Assembly (NCBI GenBank): GCA_027483145.1
Contig: JAIXVG010000203.1
Coordinates: 1-33,434 of the forward strand
DNA length: 33,434 nt
Origin: Planctomyces sp.
GTDB taxonomy: Bacteria; Planctomycetota; Planctomycetia; Planctomycetales; Planctomycetaceae
Reading direction: 5' to 3'
Shown here: in pieces, positions 1-7,729 of the stretch
How the letters are laid out: each line of letters opens with the position of its first letter
How positions within the stretch are numbered: the stretch's first letter is position 1
Notes under the pieces: model-generated
Seen by the model: the letters and a program-made list of their open reading frames with translations, nothing else
What the model was told of the DNA's origin: nothing
Database searches by the model: none
Position numbers and translations under genes: made by a program

Positions 1-422
1 CCTTCCCCACTCTGATGAGCAAACCAGTGGTCAATAGCGAGGCTTCCACAGCGCCTGGCCGCAGGCCCCCATACACGATAGCTGACCGTGGGATCATTGG
101 CTTTTTCTGGTGAGGTCCGAATCAATTCCAGCTTCTCTAGACGGGAATCGGACCTGAAAACCCAAGCTGATTGACCGTCGACTGCTTTCCAAAGGAAGCG
201 AATCCCCGTATTCCGTGTGGAACTTGAAGCGGCTGGCTGATATGGCAGAGATTGATTGGTAAAGCACCACACCGCAACTTGCATACACAAACTCACCAAC
301 CCGATCAGCAACACGGCTTCCAGTTTCGCAAACCCCTTCCTGGAAATGTGTTGGAAGCGATGACCAAGGTTGGCCTGTTTGATGTGCTCTTTACCTGAAC
401 CGACGCTCCATGAATCATTCAT
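1..422 (-). CDS. Prepilin-like membrane protein, 3' end outside window
   Basis: The minus strand is open for 140 codons from an ATG at 422 to the window edge, so only the N-terminal part is visible. Residues about 29-54 have the layout of a class III (type IV prepilin/pseudopilin) leader: Lys-Gly at 29-30, Phe at 31, Glu at 35 (position +5 after the predicted cut), then a hydrophobic stretch to about residue 54. Upstream of it is a 30-residue basic leader, longer than usual. The visible rest (residues 55-140) is soluble-looking and unrecognised. By analogy it would be a minor pilin or type II secretion pseudopilin, cleaved by prepilin peptidase and held in the inner membrane. No good Shine-Dalgarno lies before the ATG, so the start is uncertain. 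The real length and family cannot be judged from this fragment. Confidence 0.5.
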   Translation of the reverse strand, partial: MNDSWSVGSGKEHIKQANLGHRFQHISRKGFAKLEAVLLIGLVSLCMQVAVWCFTNQSLPYQPAASSSTRNTGIRFLWKAVDGQSAWVFRSDSRLEKLELIRTSPEKANDPTVSYRVWGPAARRCGSLAIDHWFAHQSGE

Positions 423-946
423 TGAATTGAACACGAATTCGCTCTCCCAAAAGGGATACCAATCCAAAATGGCCTGAGCGGGAAGTTCCCGAGTGAGCCA
501 AATGGACCTGGCATCAACCGTGCAAATTGCAGCAGCCGCAAACCTGGCGCGGCGACTCTGGTTTTGGGACCAGATGAATTGCCAAACTGAGTTGGCACCT
601 CATCTGTGTGAAGTCACAACGGCATGGTCGAACGTCACGGGCCACAAAACCGATTTCGGTTTGGCACCAAGGCAACTCCGGAGAGAGTGAGTTGCGGACT
701 ACGAGGGCCTGTCAGCGACTAACAGAAGTGCGAACCGGGTCATGACGACCGGGATTCGGACAGACAATTGGGGAGCATCAGTTGTGCCAAATGCAAAAAC
801 TAAATGACGTTCACGGCGATTCAATCACTTAAACGCTTTTTGCTTAAGCGATTGCGCATTTGAAGAAAAAGAACACGAGGTGCAATTGTGCTGTGAACGA
901 GGTCGTCGTGCTTGCAAATTAGGCATGGATTCGAAGGCATTACGGG
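423..946. other. Intergenic, no gene seen
   Basis: About 520 bases lie between the start of the prepilin-like gene and the end of mazG. Short open frames exist, but none has a start with a ribosome binding site or a recognisable product. A promoter for the minus-strand prepilin-like gene probably lies near 430-500, but I cannot point to convincing -35/-10 boxes. Confidence 0.5.
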
Positions 947-1912
947 CTATCGCGGTAGTAATTGTTCGCCACGCTTGACCGCCTGATAAACCTCTTCCAA
1001 TTCGGTGAGCGCTACATCCCGCATGGCTCGACCTTGAGAGCCTATCGCTGTTTCGATCGCCCGCACGCGACGCTCAAACTTACGATTACTGGCTCGCAAT
1101 GCCGCTTCCGGATCGATCCCGTATCGCCGTGCAATATTAGCGACAACAAAGAGTACATCGCCAAGCTCGCTAGTGGCGCGAGCATGCTGCTCTGCTGGTA
1201 ATGGTGCATCGATTGTTGGCTTCGCTGAAACCCCGGCTGGTACAAACGGGGGCGCCTCAGCCTCGAACAACTCGACTGAAAGTTCACGCAGCTCTTCCGT
1301 CAACTTATCAAACAGCATTTCCCGCTGTGGGAAGTCATAACCATGGGTGGCTGCTTTGGCCGACAGACGGGCTGCTTTGGCTAAGGCAGGCAACTCCACC
1401 GGTAATCCATCGAACATCGACATCCGGTCTTTCTCCGTCGACTTGATCGCAGCCCAATTCCGACTGACCTCGGCAGGGGTCGCGGCTTCGACATCTCCAA
1501 AGACATGCGGATGTCTCCGAATCAACTTGGCTGTCAGGACGCTCGCCACATCAACCAGATTGAACCGCTGCTCGTCTGCGCCAATCTGCGAATCGAGTAA
1601 AACCTGCAGAAGAACATCCCCCAGCTCTTCGACAATCTCTTCATCCTTACCTGTCTCGATCGCCTCGATCAGTTCAAATGTTTCTTCAATGGTATGAGGA
1701 ACGATTGTTGAAAGCGTCTGTGCCCTATCCCACGGGCAGCCACCGGGGCCACGCAACTTGGCTACCACCTTGCACAAGCTCAGCAGCGATTCCGTCAATT
1801 CTGCCAAGGGTGGAAGTTCTCCCCAAGAAGCCTGGCTGCCCGGCGAATCAGCGGGTTTAGGTTGATCTGTGGCAGGGGTTAACAAATCATTGAGAGGCTG
1901 CGGCGAATTCAT
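947..1912 (-). CDS. mazG: Nucleoside triphosphate pyrophosphohydrolase MazG
   Basis: MazG hydrolyses (d)NTPs to (d)NMP and pyrophosphate, cleaning the nucleotide pool and affecting ppGpp levels; it is cytosolic and Mg-dependent. Two MazG folds are visible. The N-terminal one has the CPWDRAQT signature at about residues 59-66 and the metal-binding acidic motifs EETFE (76-80) and EELGD (95-99). The C-terminal one has EELREL and SELGDVLF, then a typical ASNRKFERR end. The protein is about 321 residues, longer than the usual 260-280. The extra length is a Pro/Ala-rich N-terminal leader of about 35 residues and a roughly 25-residue Ala/Pro-rich insert inside the second domain. I chose ATG at 1912; an in-frame GTG at 1927 is possible, and neither has a strong Shine-Dalgarno. 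The gene stands alone, divergent from the secreted hypothetical protein at 2161. Confidence 0.9.
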   Translation of the reverse strand: MNSPQPLNDLLTPATDQPKPADSPGSQASWGELPPLAELTESLLSLCKVVAKLRGPGGCPWDRAQTLSTIVPHTIEETFELIEAIETGKDEEIVEELGDVLLQVLLDSQIGADEQRFNLVDVASVLTAKLIRRHPHVFGDVEAATPAEVSRNWAAIKSTEKDRMSMFDGLPVELPALAKAARLSAKAATHGYDFPQREMLFDKLTEELRELSVELFEAEAPPFVPAGVSAKPTIDAPLPAEQHARATSELGDVLFVVANIARRYGIDPEAALRASNRKFERRVRAIETAIGSQGRAMRDVALTELEEVYQAVKRGEQLLPR

Positions 1913-2160
1913 CAGTATACTTCGCACCAGGGTTCAGGAGCTGACTTCGAAACCGGGCAGAGAAGTGATCCAGATACCTCTACCCACGAGGCCTGGATGT
2001 TCTCGCCCCGGGCGTTTTGCTGCAAGTCGGCTTCACTTGCCAGCTGCGGGTTGATGTGGCAGCTTAGAATGTATCCAGCGAGATAACAGGTCGATCGGAA
2101 CAACCCGGAAATCGCCAAACAGACTCTTTAAATCGAGCCAAGTACCCAATGGAGCAAATC

Positions 2161-2754
2161 ATGAATCGAGACAATCTGCTACAAACCGCACAGTCATGCA
2201 TGCGGAAATCCCCCGCCCGAAGAACCTGGCAGAGATTTGGCTATCTGGTTGTGCTGGGGCAAGTGATTGCGTTTACCTCGATCAACCAGACAAGCCGCAT
2301 TGCAGCGGAGCCAATTGTTGCCAGAGAAGCCGCATCGCCAGAGGAAACCCCGGCGGTCGAACTGTTACCTCACGAGAAGCAATTTGTCGACCAGCTTACG
2401 GGAGCGACTCTCGTGGGACATTTCACGATTGCCGGCCGCGATGATAAGGGGCAACAGCCCGAGCGGTATGAAATTGCGTCGGTCGAAAAGCTGGCTGAGA
2501 GGAAATGGCTAATCACTTCCCGCATCAAGTACGGGAAGCACGATGTCAATGTCCCGGTCCCTATCATGGTTGATTGGGCCGGAACAACCCCGGTGATGTC
2601 ACTTGATGAAGTGACGATCCCACTGTTGGGAACCTTTTCAACACGCGTCTTGATCGACAAAGACCGCTATGCCGGAACTTGGCAGCACGACGCAGTTGGT
2701 GGCCACCTGTGGGGCCGCATCGAACGAGCGGCCAAGCCACAGTCACCAGAGTAG
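2161..2754 (+). CDS. Conserved secreted hypothetical protein
   Basis: A 197-residue protein with a basic N-terminus and a hydrophobic segment at about residues 25-45, read as a signal peptide or anchor. The mature part is rich in beta-type sequence with a compact run: LTGATLVGHFT near residue 75, then RYEI, IKYGKHDVNVPVP, and a C-terminal RYAGTWQH followed by GGHLWGRIE. This resembles a conserved planctomycete hypothetical family I remember, with no known function. The ATG at 2161 is preferred over the ATG at 2149 because GGAG at 2151-2154 sits six bases upstream of it. The gene is single, divergent from mazG and convergent with the pilin gene that ends at 2764, only nine bases away. A periplasmic location is inferred. 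Confidence 0.75.
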   Translation: MNRDNLLQTAQSCMRKSPARRTWQRFGYLVVLGQVIAFTSINQTSRIAAEPIVAREAASPEETPAVELLPHEKQFVDQLTGATLVGHFTIAGRDDKGQQPERYEIASVEKLAERKWLITSRIKYGKHDVNVPVPIMVDWAGTTPVMSLDEVTIPLLGTFSTRVLIDKDRYAGTWQHDAVGGHLWGRIERAAKPQSPE

Positions 2755-2763
2755 CAGCAGTCG

Positions 2764-3120
2764 CTATTGATTGCCTTCGTTCGTCGGAGTATTGCAATTG
2801 CTGCCGCTGCAGACAATTTCGCATGTCCCGTTCAAATCGCAATCATCAACGCCATCGGTGTAACGGGCGCCTGCAGTTTCAGAGATTCCCTTTGCTCCGC
2901 CCGTTCCCGATTTGTAACCAGCGAAGAAGTAGGATTGATCCAATCGACCAATCGCGTTTGAGACGTCGTTGAGTTCGGTATTGACTGCCTTGGCGACTTC
3001 AGCCAGTCCCACGATTGTCCCCAGAACCAGAATGGTCAAGATCAGAACCAGCTCTGCCGACAGAATGGCGCCTGTTTCATCGGTCCAAAGATTGCCCATT
3101 AACGATACGGTCCGGCCCAT
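2764..3120 (-). CDS. Flp-like pilin, copy 1
   Basis: An 118-residue protein with a short N-terminus, then DETGAILSAELVL and a single hydrophobic helix. This is the Flp/Fap-type prepilin layout (Gly before the cut, Ala at +1, conserved Glu at +6), as seen in the tight-adherence pilins of planctomycetes. The C-terminal half is polar and carries DGVDDCDLNGTC near residue 90 with four cysteines; the Asp-x-Asp-x-Asn-Gly spacing resembles a calcium-binding loop. It is very similar to the neighbouring gene at 3309-3638, so this is a tandem duplication. The ATG at 3120 is supported by AGGA at 3127-3130 (six-base spacer); the internal ATG at 3099 has none. The product is probably an exported, prepilin-peptidase-processed pilus subunit. 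No tad assembly genes are in the window. Confidence 0.75.
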   Translation of the reverse strand: MGRTVSLMGNLWTDETGAILSAELVLILTILVLGTIVGLAEVAKAVNTELNDVSNAIGRLDQSYFFAGYKSGTGGAKGISETAGARYTDGVDDCDLNGTCEIVCSGSNCNTPTNEGNQ

Positions 3121-3225
3121 TATGTTTCCTGCGAATTACTAGGTGAGTGAGATTACTAAGTAGGGTGGTCGTGAAACGTATTGAGAGTCGTTGCTACTTG
3201 AGATCAACAGGGTGGACGCAGAAGA

Positions 3226-3257
3226 GCGGGTACTGACTCAATCGAATCAGTACCCGC
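3226..3257 (-). terminator. Stem-loop after pilin copy 2
   Basis: A perfect 11-bp inverted repeat (GCGGGTACTGA at 3226-3236, TCAGTACCCGC at 3247-3257) with a 10-base loop lies 51 bases past the stop codon of pilin copy 2, before pilin copy 1. No clean U-run follows on the minus strand, so it may be a terminator or an mRNA-stabilising hairpin that sets the ratio of the two pilins. Confidence 0.55.
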
Positions 3258-3308
3258 GTCGACTCAGATTCAACCAGCGTGAAGAGCTAGCCTCCACGCG
3301 AGCCAAGA

Positions 3309-3638
3309 CTACTGACCTTCGCCGCCTGGGATGTTCCCGGCACCGCAAACGATTTCGCAGGTACCGTTCAGATCGCAATCATCAACACCGTCGACATAAC
3401 GGCTGCCTGGAGTTTCGGCGATGACCTTAGCGCCACCGGTGCCCGACTTGTAACCGGTGAAGAAGTACGACTGATCGAGACGACCAATCGCGTTCGAAAT
3501 GTCGTTCAATTCGGTATTGATCGCCTTAGCCACTTCGGCCAGACCGACGATAACGCCAATAACGAGGATAGTGAGAACCAGAACGAGTTCGGCGGAAATG
3601 ATCGCACCGCTCTCATCGTTGAGCAACTGACGCAGCAT
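3309..3638 (-). CDS. Flp-like pilin, copy 2
   Basis: A 109-residue paralogue of the pilin at 2764-3120. It begins MLRQLLNDESGAIISAELVL, the Flp-type leader, followed by one hydrophobic helix to about residue 36. The central part (AINTELNDISNAIGRLDQSYF and onward) differs from copy 1 at only a few, mostly conservative positions. The C-terminus again has DGVDDCDLNGTCEIVC, here with three cysteines, and ends Gly-rich. The frame is open upstream to 3752, but I take the ATG at 3638 because it places the processing site as in copy 1 and follows AAGGG about nine bases away. A perfect 11-bp stem-loop lies just downstream, suggesting a separate or stabilised transcript and therefore strong expression. 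Confidence 0.78.
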   Translation of the reverse strand: MLRQLLNDESGAIISAELVLVLTILVIGVIVGLAEVAKAINTELNDISNAIGRLDQSYFFTGYKSGTGGAKVIAETPGSRYVDGVDDCDLNGTCEIVCGAGNIPGGEGQ

Positions 3639-4728
3639 GTGAGAAACCCTTGGCAATTTGTAGATTTTGGATGTGACGAATGACCAACATGGTCTTCGTT
3701 CAATAGACTGCTCCGCTTTGGTGGCCACCGTGCGGAACGTGCTGCGCAGCAAACGAACGTAAAAGACTCTCCAACCGCATCTGAGTGTGGGTCATCCAGA
3801 AGGAGCGCAGTCAGTGAGGCTCTCAGGTCGCAACTTGGCGGTAGCACCACCTATGCCGATAAGCGATGGTGCGGACCAATTGGGGGACTTATCGCAGCAT
3901 CATGCGACCGCACGGAGCCATGCGCAAGTTGCAAGGTCCTTGCTGCCCAACACTTTGCAGAGATGTCTGCAGCGGGCATCGATCTCTGAGCGAGCCGTTG
4001 TCGCATGTTGTCAGTTGGCGACAGTCAAGTGCTGGATGTCCAGCCTGCTTGACACACCTGGCGCGCAGTCGCTTAACAAGGTTGACACCGCGTGAACGGT
4101 AGAAACCCCTCTTACGAATGGTTGCGGCTGCTTGCTAAAGTCGGCTACTGCTTTTTGTCAGCCAAAGCTGTCGACCTCATCAACTGGGGACTCCGCAAAG
4201 GAGTGGCATTTGTTACACCCGGCATCGGGGGCTCAACCGATTGAACCAGCTTAATCTCCCCGATTGACAGAGGCGGCATAATCGATGCCAAATGCTCGGA
4301 ATGGTTTACATCGATATCTTTCGAGATCGCAAAGCCTTTGCTCACAGGACCTTGTGGTGCAAACTCAGGAGGCGATCTGGTACGTTTACATGACCGGTGA
4401 GGTGACAATCATTTCAATTTTTTCTCAATCTCATTAACGCCGTGATAAGCAAATTGAACACTTCTTACCGCGCACTGGTTGTTAAGCCGACTTTTGTGGA
4501 GGAAGTCAAACCTGAATGTGGTAACAATGCCACATGTAAACAACTAATGTTGTTGCGTGGCGGTGATGGACCAACGGAGCCGGCTGGGAGGCATTCCGCG
4601 TACAACCAATTTCGCTGAGTAATTGCAGTGAAACACCGTTGGCCCTCGGTACTTGAACGTCGTATGTTTAAACGCGGGAACGTTGCTTTCGGCTCTCCAT
4701 TAAGACCGAGAAATTAAAGGGCATTGCG
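3639..4728. other. 1.1 kb intergenic, no convincing gene
   Basis: The region lies between pilin copy 2 (minus) and the universal stress protein (plus), so promoters for both should be here. Open frames of 78-102 codons exist on both strands (for example 3787-4095 plus and 4145-4408 minus), but they start at GTG or TTG without ribosome binding sites and show no family pattern. Small inverted repeats are present at 3958-3973 (TGCAGA/TCTGCA), 4516-4535 and 4539-4554. A small RNA or an unrecognised short gene is possible. Confidence 0.4.
4516..4554. promoter_or_regulatory. Two adjacent inverted repeats upstream of usp
   Basis: ATGTGG-8 nt-CCACAT (4516-4535) is followed after three bases by AACAAC-TAAT-GTTGTT (4539-4554). 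Both are perfect 6-bp dyads, about 175-215 bases before the usp start. They could be operators for a dimeric regulator. The functional claim is inference only. Confidence 0.3.
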
Positions 4729-5658
4729 ATGCGAACTGTAAAAACAGTGTTGGTTGGGGTCGACTTGCACCAGGGCGATCGCTTAGCTGCCGGGGAAATC
4801 AACGAAGCGTCGGCGGCTGGTGTTTCGCAAGCTATTCAGCTGGCTCAGAAAGCTGGTGCGAAGCTCGACTTTGTGACTGTCCTGCAAATCAGCGCCGAAG
4901 CGGCTGCCCGAATTGCTGAGGATCATGCCCATTTGTTGCGGTCGGTCGCTGACGTCGCTTTGGAGCAATTGAAGAAGTTGCAGTCACAGGCCGAGTCTGC
5001 GGGAGTTGCAGCGACTTGCGAGGTGCTGTACGGAAGTCCGGCCGACGCCATGATGGAACGAAGTACTGCCATTAAGGCTGATTTGATTATTGTTGGTACC
5101 CGCAACCGCAGTGAATCGACGCGGTTCCTGTTTGGCAGCACTTCCCAAAAGCTGATTCGATCAAGTCCCACTCCGGTCTGGATCGTCAAGCCCGGCAACG
5201 TTCGCGAGATTCTCGAAATTGCCGTTGCGACCGACCTCAGTCCTTACTCAAAAGAAGCGCTCGAAGAGGCCATCGCGCTGGCTCGAATCTTGTCTGCCCG
5301 ACTGTATGTCCTGCATGCGGTGAACGATCCATCGCTGCGCTATCTCGAATCGGTGGGTGTGGCCGAGTCGAGCCTGTCTGAATATCAGAACAAAGAGAGG
5401 AACGTAGCCCACGAAAAGCTGAAGGAGCAAATCGCCAGCACCGACTATCGAGCCGTCCAGCATGGTGTCCAGTTGCAGTTGCTTGACGGCGAACCCGAGG
5501 TTGTGATTCCCGGCTTCCTGGAAGAGAAAGAAGTTGACCTGTTGGTTATGGGGACGAAAGGCCGCAGCGGCTTGCCAGGCCTCGTGATTGGCAATACCGC
5601 CGAACGCCTTCTTCCAGCGGTGATGTGCTCGCTATTGACGATCAAGCCGGCGGTGTAA
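4729..5658 (+). CDS. Tandem universal stress protein (UspA family)
   Basis: A 309-residue cytosolic protein made of two Usp domains (about residues 1-155 and 160-309). Each begins with the beta-strand/Asp pattern of the family (VLVGVDLH; IAVATDLSPYS). Usp proteins of this type bind ATP and accumulate under starvation, redox or membrane stress. The second domain has a nearly complete nucleotide-binding motif, GTKGRSGLPGLVIGNT (Gly-x2-Gly-x9-Gly-Asn). The first has GTRNRSESTRFLFGST, where the second Gly is Asn, so it may bind ATP weakly. The ATG at 4729 follows AAAGG at 4716-4720 with an eight-base spacer. The gene is monocistronic, convergent with the beta-propeller-like gene. The exact stress role is unknown. 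Confidence 0.9.
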   Translation: MRTVKTVLVGVDLHQGDRLAAGEINEASAAGVSQAIQLAQKAGAKLDFVTVLQISAEAAARIAEDHAHLLRSVADVALEQLKKLQSQAESAGVAATCEVLYGSPADAMMERSTAIKADLIIVGTRNRSESTRFLFGSTSQKLIRSSPTPVWIVKPGNVREILEIAVATDLSPYSKEALEEAIALARILSARLYVLHAVNDPSLRYLESVGVAESSLSEYQNKERNVAHEKLKEQIASTDYRAVQHGVQLQLLDGEPEVVIPGFLEEKEVDLLVMGTKGRSGLPGLVIGNTAERLLPAVMCSLLTIKPAV

Positions 5659-5770
5659 CGGGCCGTTAATTCTGAGCGATAAGGTTACGATTGATTGCAG
5701 GGCTTCCGTACCAAGAAGTCACTTGGCAAATGCGGCTTGCAGGCATTGCCCAAGATAATGGTTATCGTCG

Positions 5771-6859
5771 CTAGACTCGCTCCGGCATCGCCCGTCCTGT
5801 AAGAATCTCCCATCTGCGAATGGTTCCCGAAGCATCGATCGTAACGAGGATATCTGCTGCTTCACCAACATGGATGAGCCTGATGGGCCCGTCCGAAACG
5901 CGAAGGCGAGTGACGACTTGGCCCGAGCTGCTGTCAATCACTAATGTTTCTCCGGCAATTGTGGCCAACACGACTTTGAATACGTCGGCTGGCCCGTTTG
6001 TCACTGCTAACTTGCCGACAGCCGACGGCCCACAATTCGTCTGCCAAAGAACGGAGTCAGTCCGTCTGCAAAAGCTGCGTACGCAACCGTAGCAGTCCCC
6101 CGCTACAAATCCCTGACTGTCTGGCCACCATTCCAACGATAATCCGTTTCCCAGTGCAGGGTACATGCCGCATTGAGCAATCGCTCCTGTATCAGCATCC
6201 CAGATAAACCAATTACCGTCTCGGTCATGACCAAGCAACCATTCGCCACACGGAGACAGGGCGATTCGTCTGGTTCCTGGCGACCTGGTGAATTCGGTGG
6301 TCTGCTGATTCAGTTCCCAATCGTCGCCGACTGCTACTGATTCGACAACCTCTCCTTCAGCCGTTTGAAGTAGCAGGAAGGCCCTGTCACCCTTGGGAGC
6401 CAAAATGGCTTGGCTAACTAGTTGCCGGTCGGGGATTGCTAACCAGGGCGAGTTTGGTCCTGAAGACCTATCACAGTAAATCAGTTTCCCCCCATCAATG
6501 GTTGCCAGAAGTTGTTGACCATCGCGAGTTGCTGAGACCGAAGTAATGAGTGTTTCCGGAAGCTGCCAACTTGCTGCGATGTCTCCATTGATGGCGTTGA
6601 CCAACTCGGTTGTTTCGCCATGCTGACTGAGCAGGACCCAGTCAGTCAGTGCCACCCGGTAGGCAGAACGGACGAGGTGTGGTGATTTTGCTGGAGCGGC
6701 TGCTTTGGCGATTGGCCCATCGGTCGCGGCCGAGTAGAGCTGGGCAATCAGGAATGGGGCCGCCACCAACGCGGCAATTGCCAGCAGGAGTTCGATACCG
6801 GTCCTTGCAACGGAACCCAAAGATCGAACCGTCGATCGAAGCAGACTTGCAGAAGCCAT
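5771..6859 (-). CDS. Membrane-anchored WD40-like beta-propeller protein
   Basis: A 362-residue protein. A basic N-terminus is followed by one strongly hydrophobic segment at about residues 18-43 (ELLLAIAALVAAPFLIAQL), so it is probably anchored with the rest outside the cytoplasm. The remainder is built of short repeats in the WD40/quinoprotein style. The clearest is RRIALSPCGEWLLGHDRDG followed by NWFIWDADTG near residues 205-235. The C-terminal one is ILVTIDASGTIRRWEILTG near 340-358. There are too few clear repeats to count blades. Such proteins usually act as binding scaffolds; no catalytic residues are seen. The ATG at 6859 follows AGGG with a nine-base spacer, and a good sigma-70-like promoter lies 50-80 bases upstream. 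Confidence 0.72.
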   Translation of the reverse strand: MASASLLRSTVRSLGSVARTGIELLLAIAALVAAPFLIAQLYSAATDGPIAKAAAPAKSPHLVRSAYRVALTDWVLLSQHGETTELVNAINGDIAASWQLPETLITSVSATRDGQQLLATIDGGKLIYCDRSSGPNSPWLAIPDRQLVSQAILAPKGDRAFLLLQTAEGEVVESVAVGDDWELNQQTTEFTRSPGTRRIALSPCGEWLLGHDRDGNWFIWDADTGAIAQCGMYPALGNGLSLEWWPDSQGFVAGDCYGCVRSFCRRTDSVLWQTNCGPSAVGKLAVTNGPADVFKVVLATIAGETLVIDSSSGQVVTRLRVSDGPIRLIHVGEAADILVTIDASGTIRRWEILTGRAMPERV

Positions 6860-6912
6860 GATTTTCTACCCTAAATGGGAGGAATCGGCAGAGGGAACAA
6901 ACCACTCCTTCG

Positions 6913-6940
6913 AATATAGACATGGCGTCTTTATCGTCAA
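6913..6940 (-). promoter_or_regulatory. Sigma-70-like promoter of the propeller gene
   Basis: On the minus strand, TTGACG (6940-6935) is separated by 16 bases from TATATT (6918-6913). Each hexamer matches five of six consensus positions. A start near 6906 would give a leader of about 45 bases before the ATG at 6859. Confidence 0.45.
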
Positions 6941-7182
6941 TCTGAAATATAGATATTTTGTCTGTATTTGAAAAAATTTACTGAGCTGACAGTATTCTTT
7001 GAGTTGGAAAATGGCCATAAGCCTATTCTGCAAAGTGACTTATGGTTCGTTTTGTTCGCTTCAGGTCGGGGCTGACGGGGGTTGAGACGTATTGCCGTGA
7101 CGATTTCGGCAAGAGCCAGCGTGAAGAGGCCCAATTCTCCAGGGCCTTTGTCTTGAGGCTAGGCAATGTCAACCTTAGGGGC

Positions 7183-7267
7183 GGGGCGCTCCGCAATGCG
7201 GAAGCCCCCAATGCGTTGTGTTTCTAGCCCGGGGGCTTCTAGAACAGCCCCCCGGCACAAACGCATT
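7183..7267. repeat. Double-hairpin palindromic element (REP/MITE-like)
   Basis: Hairpin A (7183-7208) has outer arms GGGGC/GCCCC and inner arms CCGC/GCGG around AAT. Hairpin B (7210-7267) pairs AATGCGTTGTG (7210-7220) with CACAAACGCATT (7256-7267, one extra A) and CCGGGGGCT (7229-7237) with AGCCCCCCGG (7246-7255, one extra C). An alternative hairpin, TTCTAG (7222-7227) with CTAGAA (7239-7244), would compete with the inner arm of B. Whether it is repeated elsewhere in the genome cannot be seen here. Confidence 0.55.
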
Positions 7268-7712
7268 TCGAACAAAGCGAAAGCCCTGCTAGCTCTCGGC
7301 CGGCGCTGGTAGGCGGGTTCCGGTGTTGGCTCTGAGCGGCTTTGGGCCGGATTATTGATGTCGGGCGTCCCCACCAGTCGCCATGCTGGTTGGGTTGCAA
7401 AGCGACAAGATGCAGCGCCATTCGCTCTCGCTGATCACTCAGCGGAAAATCAATAGATTGTTTTCTGATGACCGTCCACCGACACACAGAAACAGCGTGT
7501 TATTGGCCGATGTGTCGCAAGACTCTGAACTCATTGATGTCTTGTCGAATATCATCAGTAACGCGAATGATTCGGCTTAGGCGCGCCTGATGAGGTGGCC
7601 CTCGCTCGTTACAGGTCTGCTATCAATAGCAGGCACGCTCATTGCAGTAAGCAATCGGGCTGTGATGGGGCTGGATCTAGGCTCGTCAGCAACCGCCACA
7701 CGTGAAGGGACG

Positions 7713-7729
7713 CCTGCTTGCAAGGCAGG
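7713..7729 (-). terminator. Small hairpin after the DUF1207 gene
   Basis: CCTGC (7713-7717) and GCAGG (7725-7729) with a 7-base loop directly abut the TAA stop of the DUF1207 gene on the minus strand. The stem is only five base pairs and no U-run follows, so it is a weak terminator candidate. Confidence 0.3.

Larger units (their letters stand above)
6860..7729. other. 870 bp gap with structured repeat, no gene
   Basis: No open frame here has a plausible start and product. The part next to 6860 is AT-rich promoter DNA. The GC-rich middle contains the double hairpin at 7183-7267. Nearer the DUF1207 gene there is a perfect dyad CTGCTAT-CA-ATAGCAG at 7617-7632 and a hairpin against the stop codon. 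The shift from AT-rich to GC-rich base use inside one gap suggests a decayed insertion or a dispersed repeat. Confidence 0.45.

Noticed and set aside
3787-4102. Plus-strand frames upstream of usp
   Set aside because: GTG starts without ribosome binding sites, two overlapping frames and unlikely composition.
4145-4408. 87-codon minus-strand frame
   Set aside because: TTG start, no ribosome binding site and no recognisable domain. The C-terminal part looks protein-like, but I cannot support it.
7383-7580. 65-codon plus-strand frame with ATG
   Set aside because: No ribosome binding site and no match. It lies in the repeat-containing gap.
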